Origin: Comamonas sp. lk
Lineage (GTDB): Bacteria > Pseudomonadota > Gammaproteobacteria > Burkholderiales > Burkholderiaceae_C
Assembly: GCA_945860595.1 (NCBI GenBank)
Contig: CAMAQV010000003.1
Coordinates: 1 to 64,000 of the forward strand
Length of the DNA stretch: 64,000 nt
Direction of reading: 5' to 3'
Below are positions 31,365-44,768 of this stretch, piece by piece (the stretch's first letter is position 1; the number at the start of each line of letters is the position of its first letter). The position numbers were made by a program, and so were the translations under genes. The notes beneath the pieces are model-generated. The model was not told the origin of the DNA, made no database searches, and saw nothing but the letters and a program-made list of their open reading frames with translations.

Positions 31365-33230
31365 ATGTCCATCCCTACCGCCTTTATCCAGGAGCTCGTC
31401 GCGCGGGCCGATGTGGTGGACGTTGTGGGGCGGCATGTGCAGCTCAAGAAGGGCGGGGCCAACTTCATGGGGCTGTGCCCCTTCCATGGAGAGAAGTCGC
31501 CCTCCTTCTCCGTGAGCCCGTCCAAGCAGTTCTACCACTGCTTTGGCTGCGGCAAGAACGGCAACGTGATCAGCTTTTTGATGGATTTCTCGGGCATGGG
31601 TTTTGTGGACGCGGTCAAGGAACTGGCGCAGCAGTACGGCATGCAGGTGCCCGAGGAAGACGCCTCACCCGAGGACCGGGCGCGGGCGGCGGCGCAGCGC
31701 GAGCGGCAACAGACGCTCAGTGATGTGCTGGAAAAAGCCAACGCCGCGTACCGCAAAGAACTCAAGACCGCGACCCGGGCAGTGGAGTACCTCAAAGGGC
31801 GTGGCGTATCCGGCCAGGTAGCCAAAGATTTTGGGCTGGGCTATGCGCCCGAGGGCTGGCGCTCGCTGGCCAGCGTATTCCCGCATTACGACGACCCACT
31901 CTTGGTGGAAAGCGGACTGGTGATTCTGGCTGCGCCCGAAGACGGCGGCGAGGAGAAGCGCTACGACCGCTTCCGCGACCGGGTGATGTTCCCGATTCGC
32001 AACGTCAAGGGCGAGTGCATAGGCTTTGGCGCGCGGGTGCTGGGCGATGAAAAGCCCAAGTATTTGAATTCGCCCGAGACACCGGTGTTCACCAAAGGAC
32101 GCGAGCTGTACGGCCTGTTTGAGGCGCGCAGCCATGTGCGCGAGGCGGGCTACGCGCTGGTGACGGAGGGCTATATGGATGTGGTGGCGCTGGCGCAGCT
32201 GGGTTTTCCCAACGCAGTAGCCACGTTGGGCACGGCGTGTACGGCAGACCACGTGCAAAAGCTGTTCCGATTCACCGACGCGGTGGTGTTCAGCTTTGAT
32301 GGGGACGCCGCGGGGCGGCGTGCGGCGCACAAGGCGCTAGAAGCCGCCCTGCCCTTTGCGACCGATGTGCGCAGCGTGAAGTTTTTGTTTCTGCCACCCG
32401 AGCACGACCCGGACAGCTATGTGCGTGCGCACGGCCGCGAGGCTTTTGCTGACAGGGTGAAGCAGGCCACGCCGCTAAGCAAGTTTGTGCTGGAGTCAGC
32501 GGCGCAGGACTGCGACCTGGACAACGCCGAAGGCCGCGCCCAGCTCGCCACCCGCGCAAAGGCGCTGTGGACGGAGCTTCCCGAGGGCGCGCTAAAGATG
32601 CAGATCTTTGCCGATATGGCGGCGCTGGTGCAGATCGGCCCGCGCGAACTGGCCGACCTGTGGGGCCACAAGACGCCGGAGCGGGTCCCGGCGCGGCGCA
32701 GCAACGCAGTGCCGCAGGGGGAGCCACGCTATGCAACTCTTGGCGATGCCCGCACGGTGCGGCCCCCGCGCCGGGGCCGCACCCAGCCGCTGAGCCGGGC
32801 CGACCATGCGCTGCGCATCGTGCTCATGTGCAGCGATCTATGGGAACGGCTCGCGCCCGAAGACCACAGCGCGCTGTGCCAGTTGTCCGGCGGGCACGGC
32901 GCGTGTTTCACCTGGCTGGAGGCGCAAATCCACGAACTTGGGCCCATGACCTGGAACGCGCTACGCGAGCGCATGTTGGAACAGGCGCCGGAACTGTTTG
33001 CCACCACCCAGATGGTGATGGCCGAGGCGCTGCCGCCCGCAGGCGACGGCAGCGAGGAGTTAAAGGAGTTGCGCCACCTGCTGAGTGACCTGGAAATCGA
33101 CCGCATCAAGGCCCTGCAAAAAGGCATCAGCGCGGGTCACACACTGGACCCCGCCGCCTTGCAAACCTATAAGACGCTGGATCTGCGGCTCAAGGAACTC
33201 CAGCGCCTGCGCACTGAAGCTATACTCTGA
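31365..33230 (+). CDS. dnaG: DNA primase
   Basis: MSIPTAFIQELVARADVVDVVGRHVQLKKGGANFMGLCPFHGEKSPSFSVSPSKQFYHCFGCGKNGN; start at Met 31365. Confidence 0.98.
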   Translation: MSIPTAFIQELVARADVVDVVGRHVQLKKGGANFMGLCPFHGEKSPSFSVSPSKQFYHCFGCGKNGNVISFLMDFSGMGFVDAVKELAQQYGMQVPEEDASPEDRARAAAQRERQQTLSDVLEKANAAYRKELKTATRAVEYLKGRGVSGQVAKDFGLGYAPEGWRSLASVFPHYDDPLLVESGLVILAAPEDGGEEKRYDRFRDRVMFPIRNVKGECIGFGARVLGDEKPKYLNSPETPVFTKGRELYGLFEARSHVREAGYALVTEGYMDVVALAQLGFPNAVATLGTACTADHVQKLFRFTDAVVFSFDGDAAGRRAAHKALEAALPFATDVRSVKFLFLPPEHDPDSYVRAHGREAFADRVKQATPLSKFVLESAAQDCDLDNAEGRAQLATRAKALWTELPEGALKMQIFADMAALVQIGPRELADLWGHKTPERVPARRSNAVPQGEPRYATLGDARTVRPPRRGRTQPLSRADHALRIVLMCSDLWERLAPEDHSALCQLSGGHGACFTWLEAQIHELGPMTWNALRERMLEQAPELFATTQMVMAEALPPAGDGSEELKELRHLLSDLEIDRIKALQKGISAGHTLDPAALQTYKTLDLRLKELQRLRTEAIL

Positions 33231-33444
33231 GCCTCTTTTTCGGCAAGAGCGACAGCAGCACCTCCGGACCAGGCCCCGCGTGACACCGATCACACCGGCC
33301 GCACCACCGCAAGGACTGCACACCAAATGTTCGCCCACCCACTTGCCAGCAGACCTTTCCCGTACGTAGATCTTCGTTGCGCACACATGCGGCATCTCTG
33401 GTGCTTTGTGCGATTGTGTTGACCGATTGTTTTGAGTTTGAACC

Positions 33445-36174
<2,730 letters not shown>

Positions 36175-36178
36175 AACC

Positions 36179-37036
36179 GTGAGCGAGCACGCCCAGCCTT
36201 TTGTGCTGGCCGGCGTGATGGGCTGGCCGGTGGCGCATTCGCGCTCGCCGCTGATCCACAGCCACTGGATCGCGCAGTATGGGCTGCGCGGTGCATATGC
36301 GCCGCTACCCGTGCGACCCGATACGCTGGAAGCGGCCTTGCGCGCGCTGCCCCTCCTGGGTTTTGCCGGATGCAACCTGACGATTCCGCACAAGGTTGCC
36401 GCAGTGGACATCGTCGATGAACTCGAGCCGCTGGCGCGGCGCATCGGCGCGGCCAACACCATCGTGGTGCGGGCCGATGGCACGCTGCTGGGACGCAACA
36501 CCGACGCCTTCGGGTTTATCGCCAATCTGCGCGAGGCGCAGCCGCAATGGCGTGCCGACGCAGGGCCAGCTGTGATGCTGGGCGCGGGCGGCGCGGCGCG
36601 CGCGGTGCTGGCCGGGCTGCTGGACGCAGGCGCGACCGAAATACGAATCTGCAACCGCACGCTGGAGACCGCACAGCAACTCGCCCATGACTTTGCCAGT
36701 TGGGGCGCGGCACGGCTGCAAGCCGTGCCCTGGGGCGAGCGCCACAGCGCACTGGCCGGTGCAGCGCTGCTGGTCAACACCACCAGCCAGGGCATGCAAG
36801 GCCACGCGCCACTGGACATCCAGCTGGATGCGCTGCCCGCATCTGCGCTGGTCACCGACATCGTCTACACCCCGCTGCAAACCGCCTTGCTGCAAGCCGC
36901 CGGCGCGCGGGGTAACCCGACCGCCCAAGGCCTGGGCATGCTGATCCACCAGGCGCGCCCGGCCTTTGAAGCCTGGTTTGGCGTGCTGCCGCAGACCACG
37001 CCCGCACTCTGGGCGGCGGTGACCGCCACCTTGTAA
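36179..37036 (+). CDS. aroE: Shikimate dehydrogenase
   Basis: AGVMGWPVAHSRSPLIHSHWIAQYGLRGAYAPLPV...GCNLTIPHK...LGAGGAARAV...VNTTSQGM. Confidence 0.96.
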   Translation: MSEHAQPFVLAGVMGWPVAHSRSPLIHSHWIAQYGLRGAYAPLPVRPDTLEAALRALPLLGFAGCNLTIPHKVAAVDIVDELEPLARRIGAANTIVVRADGTLLGRNTDAFGFIANLREAQPQWRADAGPAVMLGAGGAARAVLAGLLDAGATEIRICNRTLETAQQLAHDFASWGAARLQAVPWGERHSALAGAALLVNTTSQGMQGHAPLDIQLDALPASALVTDIVYTPLQTALLQAAGARGNPTAQGLGMLIHQARPAFEAWFGVLPQTTPALWAAVTATL

Positions 37037-37092
37037 GCGCACCGTACAAGCACCTTTTCCCGATTTTTTACTCCCAACCTTAAGGAAACCCC

Positions 37093-37443
37093 ATGCACAC
37101 ATCCGCATCCGGCCTGCAATACGAAGATACCGTCCACGGCGAGGGCGAAGTCGCCAGCTCTGGCCACCAGGTTACGGTGCACTACACCGGCTGGCTCTAC
37201 CAGGACGGTGAGCAAGGTGCCAAATTCGACTCCAGCAAAGACCGGGGTGACCCCTTTGCCTTCCGCCTGGGCGCGGGCCAGGTCATCCAGGGCTGGGACG
37301 AAGGCGTGGCCGGCATGAAGGTGGGCGGTGCCCGCACGCTCATCATCCCGGCGGGCCTGGGCTACGGCGCGCGTGGCGCGGGCGGCGTGATCCCGCCCAA
37401 CGCAACCCTGAAATTTGACGTTGAACTGCTGGGCGTACGCTGA
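37093..37443 (+). CDS. FKBP-type peptidyl-prolyl cis-trans isomerase
   Basis: VTVHYTGWLYQDGEQGAKFDSSKDRGDPFAFRLGAGQVIQGWDEGVAGMKVGGARTLIIPAGLGYGARGAGGVIPPNATLKFDVELLGV. Confidence 0.96.
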   Translation: MHTSASGLQYEDTVHGEGEVASSGHQVTVHYTGWLYQDGEQGAKFDSSKDRGDPFAFRLGAGQVIQGWDEGVAGMKVGGARTLIIPAGLGYGARGAGGVIPPNATLKFDVELLGVR

Positions 37444-37491
37444 GCGAACCGTCGGCGGCCCCGTTTTTCCTAACTTTTGCCCAGCCCCGGC

Positions 37492-37520
37492 CTTGAAAAC
37501 CGGGGCCAGTGCCTCCATCT
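37492..37520 (+). promoter_or_regulatory. Candidate sigma-32 promoter upstream of grpE (CTTGAA-N15-CTCCATCT)
   Basis: CTTGAA at 37492-37497, 15-bp spacer, CTCCATCT at 37513-37520 (7/8 to CCCCATNT); grpE starts at 37555. Confidence 0.6.
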
Positions 37521-37554
37521 CGACGTTTGATTTCTATCTGCACCGGACCCAACT

Positions 37555-38094
37555 ATGAGTGATTCGCCCCAACCCAACCCGCCCCAGGACCCCCACGCAG
37601 AGGGTGCCGAACCTGCGTTTCTGGAAGACCCGCTGGCTGTCGCGCAAGCGCAGCTGGCAGTTTTGCAAGCCAAAAATGCCGATCTGGCCGACCAGTTTTT
37701 GCGCGCCAAAGCCGACGTCGAGAACGGTCGACGCCGGGCCGAGGACGAGATCAGCAAAGCGCGCAAGTTCGCAGTGGAGAGTTTTGCCGAGAGCCTGCTC
37801 CCTGTGGCCGACAGCCTGGAAGCCGGACTGGCCATCAAAGACGGTACGGTCGAGCAGATCCGCGAGGGGGCTCAGGCCACGCTGCGCCAATTGAACAGTG
37901 CGTTGGAGCGCAACAAGGTCATCGCCATCGACCCGGCACCAGGCGCCAAGTTCGACCCGCACCAGCACCAGGCCATCAGCGTGGTCCCTTCAGAACACGA
38001 GGCGAACGCAGTTGTCTCGGTGTTGCAAAAAGGCTATTTGATCTCCGACCGGGTGTTGCGCCCAGCCCTGGTCACCGTCGCTGCAGCCAAATAG
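37555..38094 (+). CDS. grpE: Nucleotide exchange factor GrpE
   Basis: [50 protein letters not shown]...[14 protein letters not shown]...[17 protein letters not shown]. Confidence 0.96.
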   Translation: MSDSPQPNPPQDPHAEGAEPAFLEDPLAVAQAQLAVLQAKNADLADQFLRAKADVENGRRRAEDEISKARKFAVESFAESLLPVADSLEAGLAIKDGTVEQIREGAQATLRQLNSALERNKVIAIDPAPGAKFDPHQHQAISVVPSEHEANAVVSVLQKGYLISDRVLRPALVTVAAAK

Positions 38095-38130
38095 ACGGGC
38101 ACGCGCCCCAACAGAACAAGCGCGCCGCCC

Positions 38131-38159
38131 CTTGAATTTGCCATCCGGCATCCCCAAGT
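38131..38159 (+). promoter_or_regulatory. Candidate sigma-32 promoter upstream of dnaK (CTTGAA-N15-CCCCAAGT)
   Basis: CTTGAA at 38131-38136, 15-bp spacer, CCCCAAGT at 38152-38159; dnaK starts at 38234. Confidence 0.6.
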
Positions 38160-38233
38160 GCGGTTCATCAGTCAGCGGCAGGTGCCGCTGAAACGCAAGA
38201 CCAACCGAATTTATTTTTCAGCAGGAGTTCACC

Positions 38234-40165
<1,932 letters not shown>

Positions 40166-40196
40166 CACCCAGCGCAGCCAGATCGCTGCGCCACGC

Positions 40197-40236
40197 GCCG
40201 CGTTGAACACTCCCGGGTGGTCAACGCGGCTTTTTC
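40197..40236 (+). terminator. Rho-independent terminator between dnaK and dnaJ
   Basis: GCCGCGTTGA-(acactcccgggtgg)-TCAACGCGGC perfect 10-bp stem followed directly by TTTTTCT. Confidence 0.88.
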
Positions 40237-40260
40237 TGTTCTCAAGGGCACGTTGTACGT

Positions 40261-41388
40261 ATGGCTAAACGCGATTTTTACGAGATCTTGGGTGTCCCCA
40301 AGAACGCTTCGGACGAGGACATCAAAAAATCTTACCGCAAGCTGGCGATGAAGTTCCACCCGGACCGCAACCAGGGTGAAGCCGCCAAAGAGGCCGAGGT
40401 CAAATTCAAAGAGGCCAAAGAGGCCTACGAGATGCTGTCCGACCCGCAAAAACGCGCCGCCTATGACCAGCACGGCCACGCTGGCGTAGACCCGAATATG
40501 CGCGGCCCTGGTGGCGAAGGGATGGGCGGTTTTGCCGAGGCCTTTGGCGATATTTTTGGCGAGATGTTCGGCCAGCAGCAGCGCGGTCGCGGTGGGCGCC
40601 AGGTGTTTCGCGGTGGTGACCTCAGCTACGGCATGGAAGTCACGTTGGAAGAAGCGGCCAAGGGCAAGGAAGCGCAAATCCGCATCCCCACCCACGAAAA
40701 CTGCGAGGTCTGCTCCGGCACGGGTGCCAAACCCGGCACCCAGGCCAAGACCTGCGCGACCTGCGGCGGTGCCGGTGCGGTGCAAGTGCGCCAGGGCTTT
40801 TTCAGCGTGCAACAAACCTGCCCCACCTGCCGGGGTTTGGGCAAAACCATCACCGACCCGTGCATACCCTGCGCAGGTCAGGGCAAGATCAAAAAACAGA
40901 AAACCCTGGAAGTCAAAATTCCCGCCGGTATCGACGGTGGCATGCGCATCCGCAGCGCGGGCAATGGCGAACCCGGCACCAATGGCGGGCCACCGGGCGA
41001 CTTGTACATCGAGATCCGCCAGAAAAAGCACGACATCTTTGAACGCGATGGCGACGACCTGCACTGCACGGTGCCCATCAACATCGTCACCGCCGCCCTG
41101 GGTGGCGAAATCGACGTGCCCACGCTGGATGGCAAAGCCGCCATCGACCTGCCCGAGGGCACGCAAAATGGCAAGCAGTTCCGTCTGCGCGGCAAGGGCA
41201 TCAAAGGTGTGCGCGCCAGCTACCCCGGCGATTTGTACTGCCACATCACCGTAGAAACACCGGTCAAGCTCACCGAGCACCAGCGCAAGCTGCTCAAAGA
41301 GCTGGACGAGTCGTTCAAAAAGGGCGGCAACAAGCACTCCCCCACCGGCGACAGTTGGACTGACAAGCTCAAGGGCTTTTTCAGCTAA
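40261..41388 (+). CDS. dnaJ: Chaperone DnaJ
   Basis: [37 protein letters not shown]; four CxxCxGxG-type zinc motifs. Confidence 0.98.
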   Translation: MAKRDFYEILGVPKNASDEDIKKSYRKLAMKFHPDRNQGEAAKEAEVKFKEAKEAYEMLSDPQKRAAYDQHGHAGVDPNMRGPGGEGMGGFAEAFGDIFGEMFGQQQRGRGGRQVFRGGDLSYGMEVTLEEAAKGKEAQIRIPTHENCEVCSGTGAKPGTQAKTCATCGGAGAVQVRQGFFSVQQTCPTCRGLGKTITDPCIPCAGQGKIKKQKTLEVKIPAGIDGGMRIRSAGNGEPGTNGGPPGDLYIEIRQKKHDIFERDGDDLHCTVPINIVTAALGGEIDVPTLDGKAAIDLPEGTQNGKQFRLRGKGIKGVRASYPGDLYCHITVETPVKLTEHQRKLLKELDESFKKGGNKHSPTGDSWTDKLKGFFS

Positions 41389-41397
41389 GGGCGCTGG

Positions 41398-42345
41398 ATG
41401 TCGGGCAGCGGCTATCTGACGGCGGCCTTCTACCTGTTCGTAGAACTACCCGACTGCGCCGCGCTCCAATCAGCCCTGCTGGCGCGTTGCGAAAGCCTGC
41501 ACATCAAGGGGCTGATCCTGCTCGCGCACGAGGGCATCAATGGCACGGTGGCCGGTGCGCCGCAAAACATCGCCGCACTGCTGGAATTTCTGCGCAGCGA
41601 ACCGCGCCTGCACGCTCTGGAGCACAAAGAGTCCTGGTCGGAGAAGCCACCCTTTCGCCGCATGCGGGTGCGCCTCAAGCGCGAAATCGTCACGCTGGGT
41701 GTGCCGGGCATCAACCCGGCCAAGCAGGCGGGTACCTACGTCAAACCCCAGCACTGGAACGCGCTGATCAGCCGCCCCGACGTGGTGGTGGTCGATACCC
41801 GCAACACCTATGAAGTGGAACTGGGTACTTTCCAAGGTGCAAAAAACCCGCAGATCGCCAGCTTTGCCGAGCTGCCGCACTGGGTCGAACAGGCACCGTC
41901 CATGCAGCCCGAAAACGGAAAGCGCCCCGTAGTCGCCATGTTTTGCACCGGCGGCATACGCTGCGAAAAGTCCACCGCGCTGCTGCGCCAGCAAGGCTTT
42001 ACCGAGGTCTACCACCTGCAAGGTGGCATCCTGAAATATCTGGAAATGGTGCCGCCCGAAGACAGCTTGTGGCAGGGCGAATGCTTTGTGTTCGACGAAC
42101 GCGTATCCGTCGGCCACGGCCTGCAGGCCGGCCCCCACCAACTCTGCCGCTGCTGCCGCCAACCCCTGCCCGAAGGCGCGCGCGATGCACCCGAATTCGA
42201 GCTCGGCGTCAGCTGCCTGCGCTGCTACGCCAGCACCAGCCCCGCGCAAAAAGACGGCGCGCGCGAACGGCAGCGGCAGTGGGAGCGGGCTAAGGTGCGG
42301 GCGCGGGCGCAGCTTGCGCAGCTGGCGGATGAGGACGGTCCATAG
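41398..42345 (+). CDS. trhO: tRNA uridine(34) hydroxylase / rhodanese-like (YceA family)
   Basis: LILLAHEGINGTVAGAPQNIAALLEFLRSEP...DTRNTYEVELGTFQGAKNPQI...MFCTGGIRCEKSTALL. Confidence 0.94.
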   Translation: MSGSGYLTAAFYLFVELPDCAALQSALLARCESLHIKGLILLAHEGINGTVAGAPQNIAALLEFLRSEPRLHALEHKESWSEKPPFRRMRVRLKREIVTLGVPGINPAKQAGTYVKPQHWNALISRPDVVVVDTRNTYEVELGTFQGAKNPQIASFAELPHWVEQAPSMQPENGKRPVVAMFCTGGIRCEKSTALLRQQGFTEVYHLQGGILKYLEMVPPEDSLWQGECFVFDERVSVGHGLQAGPHQLCRCCRQPLPEGARDAPEFELGVSCLRCYASTSPAQKDGARERQRQWERAKVRARAQLAQLADEDGP

Positions 42346-42406
42346 AGGGCTGAATCAGTGCTCCGGCTTTGTATGTCAAGAGGGTGAGAAACTGCATACT
42401 CCGTTC

Positions 42407-43081
42407 ATGCTGACATCTAAAGCGCACCAGTCGCCTTCCCCGCCCATCCTGTACTCTTTCCGCCGCTGCCCCTACGCCATGCGCGCGCGGCTGGCTTTGC
42501 AGGCGGCCGGGCAATTTGTTGAGCACCGCGAAGTTACGCTCAAAAACAAGCCTGCTGAGATGCTACGTGCGTCTCCCAAAGGCACGGTACCCGTGCTGGT
42601 GCTGGCAGACGGAACCGTGCTGAAGGAAAGCCTGGACATCATGCGCTGGGCCCTGGGGCACAATGACCCGCATAGTTGGTTGGCCCAAGATGAGGCAGGC
42701 CAAGGAGATGTACAGGTATTGATTGCGCAGAACGACGGCGAATTCAAATTCCACCTCGACCGCTACAAATACCCAAACCGTTACGGTCTGGCCGACGGCG
42801 TGGCGCACCGCGAACTGGCGCGCGGATTCTTAGACCTCTTGCAAGACACGCTGGCGCGGCACAGCTTTTTGAGCGGGGCGCGCTTCGGCCTTGCCGACGC
42901 AGCCATCGTGCCCTTCGTGCGCCAGTTCGCGCATACCGATCCCACGTGGTTTGCGGCCCAAGCATGGAACAACCTGGCGCAATGGCTACAAGACTTTGAA
43001 GCCTCAGCGGCATTTGCGCTGGTGATGGAAAAACACCCGGTGTGGCCGGGTGATGTGGGCGGAGAGGGTGAGCCGGGCTAA
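42407..43081 (+). CDS. Glutathione S-transferase family protein (C-terminus appears rewritten, see findings)
   Basis: ILYSFRRCPYAMRARLALQAAGQFVEHREVTLKNKPAEMLRASPKGTVPVLVLADGTVLKESLDIM; start at Met 42407. Confidence 0.9.
   Translation: MLTSKAHQSPSPPILYSFRRCPYAMRARLALQAAGQFVEHREVTLKNKPAEMLRASPKGTVPVLVLADGTVLKESLDIMRWALGHNDPHSWLAQDEAGQGDVQVLIAQNDGEFKFHLDRYKYPNRYGLADGVAHRELARGFLDLLQDTLARHSFLSGARFGLADAAIVPFVRQFAHTDPTWFAAQAWNNLAQWLQDFEASAAFALVMEKHPVWPGDVGGEGEPG
43027..43058. repeat. 32-bp direct repeat, copy 1 (inside the 3' end of the GST gene)
   Basis: GGAAAAACACCCGGTGTGGCCGGGTGATGTGG, identical to 43744-43775. Confidence 0.97.
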
Positions 43082-43473
43082 GACTGTACCGCCATTGCCT
43101 GGGTTGCCGCCCGGGCCAGAAAACCTGATCGGGTCATGTGGTGTGCTTCGGCCCAAGCGTCGATTTGGTGCACCAGGTTGGATGGCAGGCTCACATTCAA
43201 GCGCACCGGCCGCGTGTCAATGCGGCTCAAGTCCAACTCCACCAACATCCAGACGCCACCCACATAAGCCGGATCACCCACCAGCTGCTCCATCGGCGTG
43301 GGCGGAGGCACCGCATCAGGCTCGCCGCTGAAATGGGCCTCCACTGCCTCTTGCACCGCAGCAGGTAATTCGCTCCATGCATCGGCTGCAGAAAAGCAAC
43401 CCGGAAAGTCGGGAAAGGTCACGCCATGCGCGTGCTCGGCATCGCCAGGGTGAACATAGATGGGGTACAACAT
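43078..43473 (-). CDS. hicB: HicB-family antitoxin
   Basis: MLYPIYVHPGDAEHAHGVTFPDFPGCFSAADAWSELPAAVQEAVEAHF... HicB fold plus C-terminal RHH-like VRLNVSLPSNLVHQIDAWAEAHHMTRSGFLARAA. Confidence 0.92.
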   Translation of the reverse strand: MLYPIYVHPGDAEHAHGVTFPDFPGCFSAADAWSELPAAVQEAVEAHFSGEPDAVPPPTPMEQLVGDPAYVGGVWMLVELDLSRIDTRPVRLNVSLPSNLVHQIDAWAEAHHMTRSGFLARAATQAMAVQS

Positions 43474-43499
43474 GGAAGAACTCCTTAAATTAACGGGCC

Positions 43500-43679
43500 T
43501 CACAGGGCAGCTTGCTTGAGAATGCTGCGGGCTGTTGCCAGTGGCAGATCTTTTTTGGGGTGGGGCACCGTGACCTTGCCTGGCTTGCTAGGGTGTTTGA
43601 ACTGGTGGTGCGAACCCACCACGTGCACCAGATACCAGCCATCGGTCCTGATTAGTTTGATGATGTCGGCGCTTTTCAC
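43500..43679 (-). CDS. hicA: HicA-family toxin (59 aa, GTG start; absent from ORF track)
   Basis: Own translation: VKSADIIKLIRTDGWYLVHVVGSHHQFKHPSKPGKVTVPHPKKDLPLATARSILKQAAL*; HicA signature GSHHQFKHP...VTVPHPKKDLP; directly upstream of hicB. Confidence 0.93.
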   Translation of the reverse strand: MKSADIIKLIRTDGWYLVHVVGSHHQFKHPSKPGKVTVPHPKKDLPLATARSILKQAAL

Positions 43680-43743
43680 GCCCTAATTCTACTTAAAAAT
43701 ACACAAAAATTTGTTGATAATTTTCCAGACTCAGGTCTGATGG

Positions 43744-43775
43744 GGAAAAACACCCGGTGTGGCCGGGTGATGTGG
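43744..43775. repeat. 32-bp direct repeat, copy 2 (distal side of hicAB)
   Basis: Identical to 43027-43058; continues in the GST frame GAT AAC GTC GCT TAG. Confidence 0.97.
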
Positions 43776-43789
43776 ATAACGTCGCTTAG
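43745..43789 (+). pseudogene. Apparent remnant of the ancestral GST 3' end (EKHPVWPGDVDNVA*)
   Basis: GAA AAA CAC CCG GTG TGG CCG GGT GAT GTG GAT AAC GTC GCT TAG; the first codons match the intact GST (MEKHPVWPGDV). Confidence 0.75.
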
Positions 43790-44736
43790 GCGATCCGCGC
43801 CTTGGCCGCCGCGTATTCGCGTTTCAGCCGCTCCACCAACGCGGCGGTGGTGTCAATCGATGTGACCGCGCCTATGCCCTGCCCGCAACCCCAGATGTCT
43901 TTCCAGGCTTTAGTTTTGTCGCCGCTGAAATCCATGGCGGCGGGGTTGCCATCGGCGAGTTGCGCTGGGTCCATACCGGCGTTGCGGATGCTGGGCGCCA
44001 GGTAGTTGCCGTGCACGCCGGTGAACAGGCTGCTGTAGACAATGTCGTCGGAGTTGCTGTCCACGATGCACTGCTTGTATTCCTGCGCCGCGCGCGCCTC
44101 GGTGGTGGCGATAAAGGCCGAGCCGATGTAGGCGAAGTCCGCGCCCATGGCCTGGGCAGCCAGCACCGCGCCGCCGGTGGCGATCGCACCGCTCAAAGCC
44201 AGCGGCCCGTCAAACCACTGGCGGATCTCTTGCACCAAAGCAAACGGGCTCTTAACGCCCGCGTGGCCACCCGCGCCAGCAGCAACCGCAATCAAACCGT
44301 CTGCGCCCTTCTCGACCGCTTTGTGGGCGAAGCGGTTGTTGATGACATCGTGCAAAACCAAGCCGCCGTAAGCGTGGGCCGCAGCGTTGATGTCTTCGCG
44401 CGCGCCCAGGCTGGTGATGATGAGGGGCACCTGGTATTTGACGCACATCGCCATGTCCTGCTCGAGCCGGTCATTGCTTTTGTGGACGATTTGGTTGATG
44501 GCAAAGGGCGCAGCCGGCGACTCGGGGTGGGCGCGGTTGTAATCGGCCAGGGTTTCAGTGATCTCGGCCAGCCAATCGTCGAGCTGCGATGCAGGGCGCG
44601 CATTGAGCGCAGGCATGGAACCCACCACCCCGGCTTTGCATTGGGCGATAACGAGCTGCGGCGTGCTGATGATGAACAGCGGCGCGGCGATGACCGGCAG
44701 GGGCAGGTGGCGCAGTACAGCAGGCAACACGGGCAA
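43786..44736 (-). CDS. Nitronate monooxygenase (2-nitropropane dioxygenase family)
   Basis: PVIAAPLFIISTPQLVIAQCKAGVVGSMPALNAR...GLIAVAAGAGGHAGVKSPFALVQEIRQWFDGPLALSGAIATGGAVLAAQAMGADFAYIGSAFIAT. Confidence 0.94.
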   Translation of the reverse strand: MPVLPAVLRHLPLPVIAAPLFIISTPQLVIAQCKAGVVGSMPALNARPASQLDDWLAEITETLADYNRAHPESPAAPFAINQIVHKSNDRLEQDMAMCVKYQVPLIITSLGAREDINAAAHAYGGLVLHDVINNRFAHKAVEKGADGLIAVAAGAGGHAGVKSPFALVQEIRQWFDGPLALSGAIATGGAVLAAQAMGADFAYIGSAFIATTEARAAQEYKQCIVDSNSDDIVYSSLFTGVHGNYLAPSIRNAGMDPAQLADGNPAAMDFSGDKTKAWKDIWGCGQGIGAVTSIDTTAALVERLKREYAAAKARIA

Positions 44737-44768
44737 AAAATGGCAGTGCGGGCCGGGGCCGCAGCGGC

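Noticed and set aside
37470-37968. Minus-strand ORFs across the grpE leader (37470-37838, 37534-37968)
   Set aside because: Antisense to grpE with no recognisable protein features.
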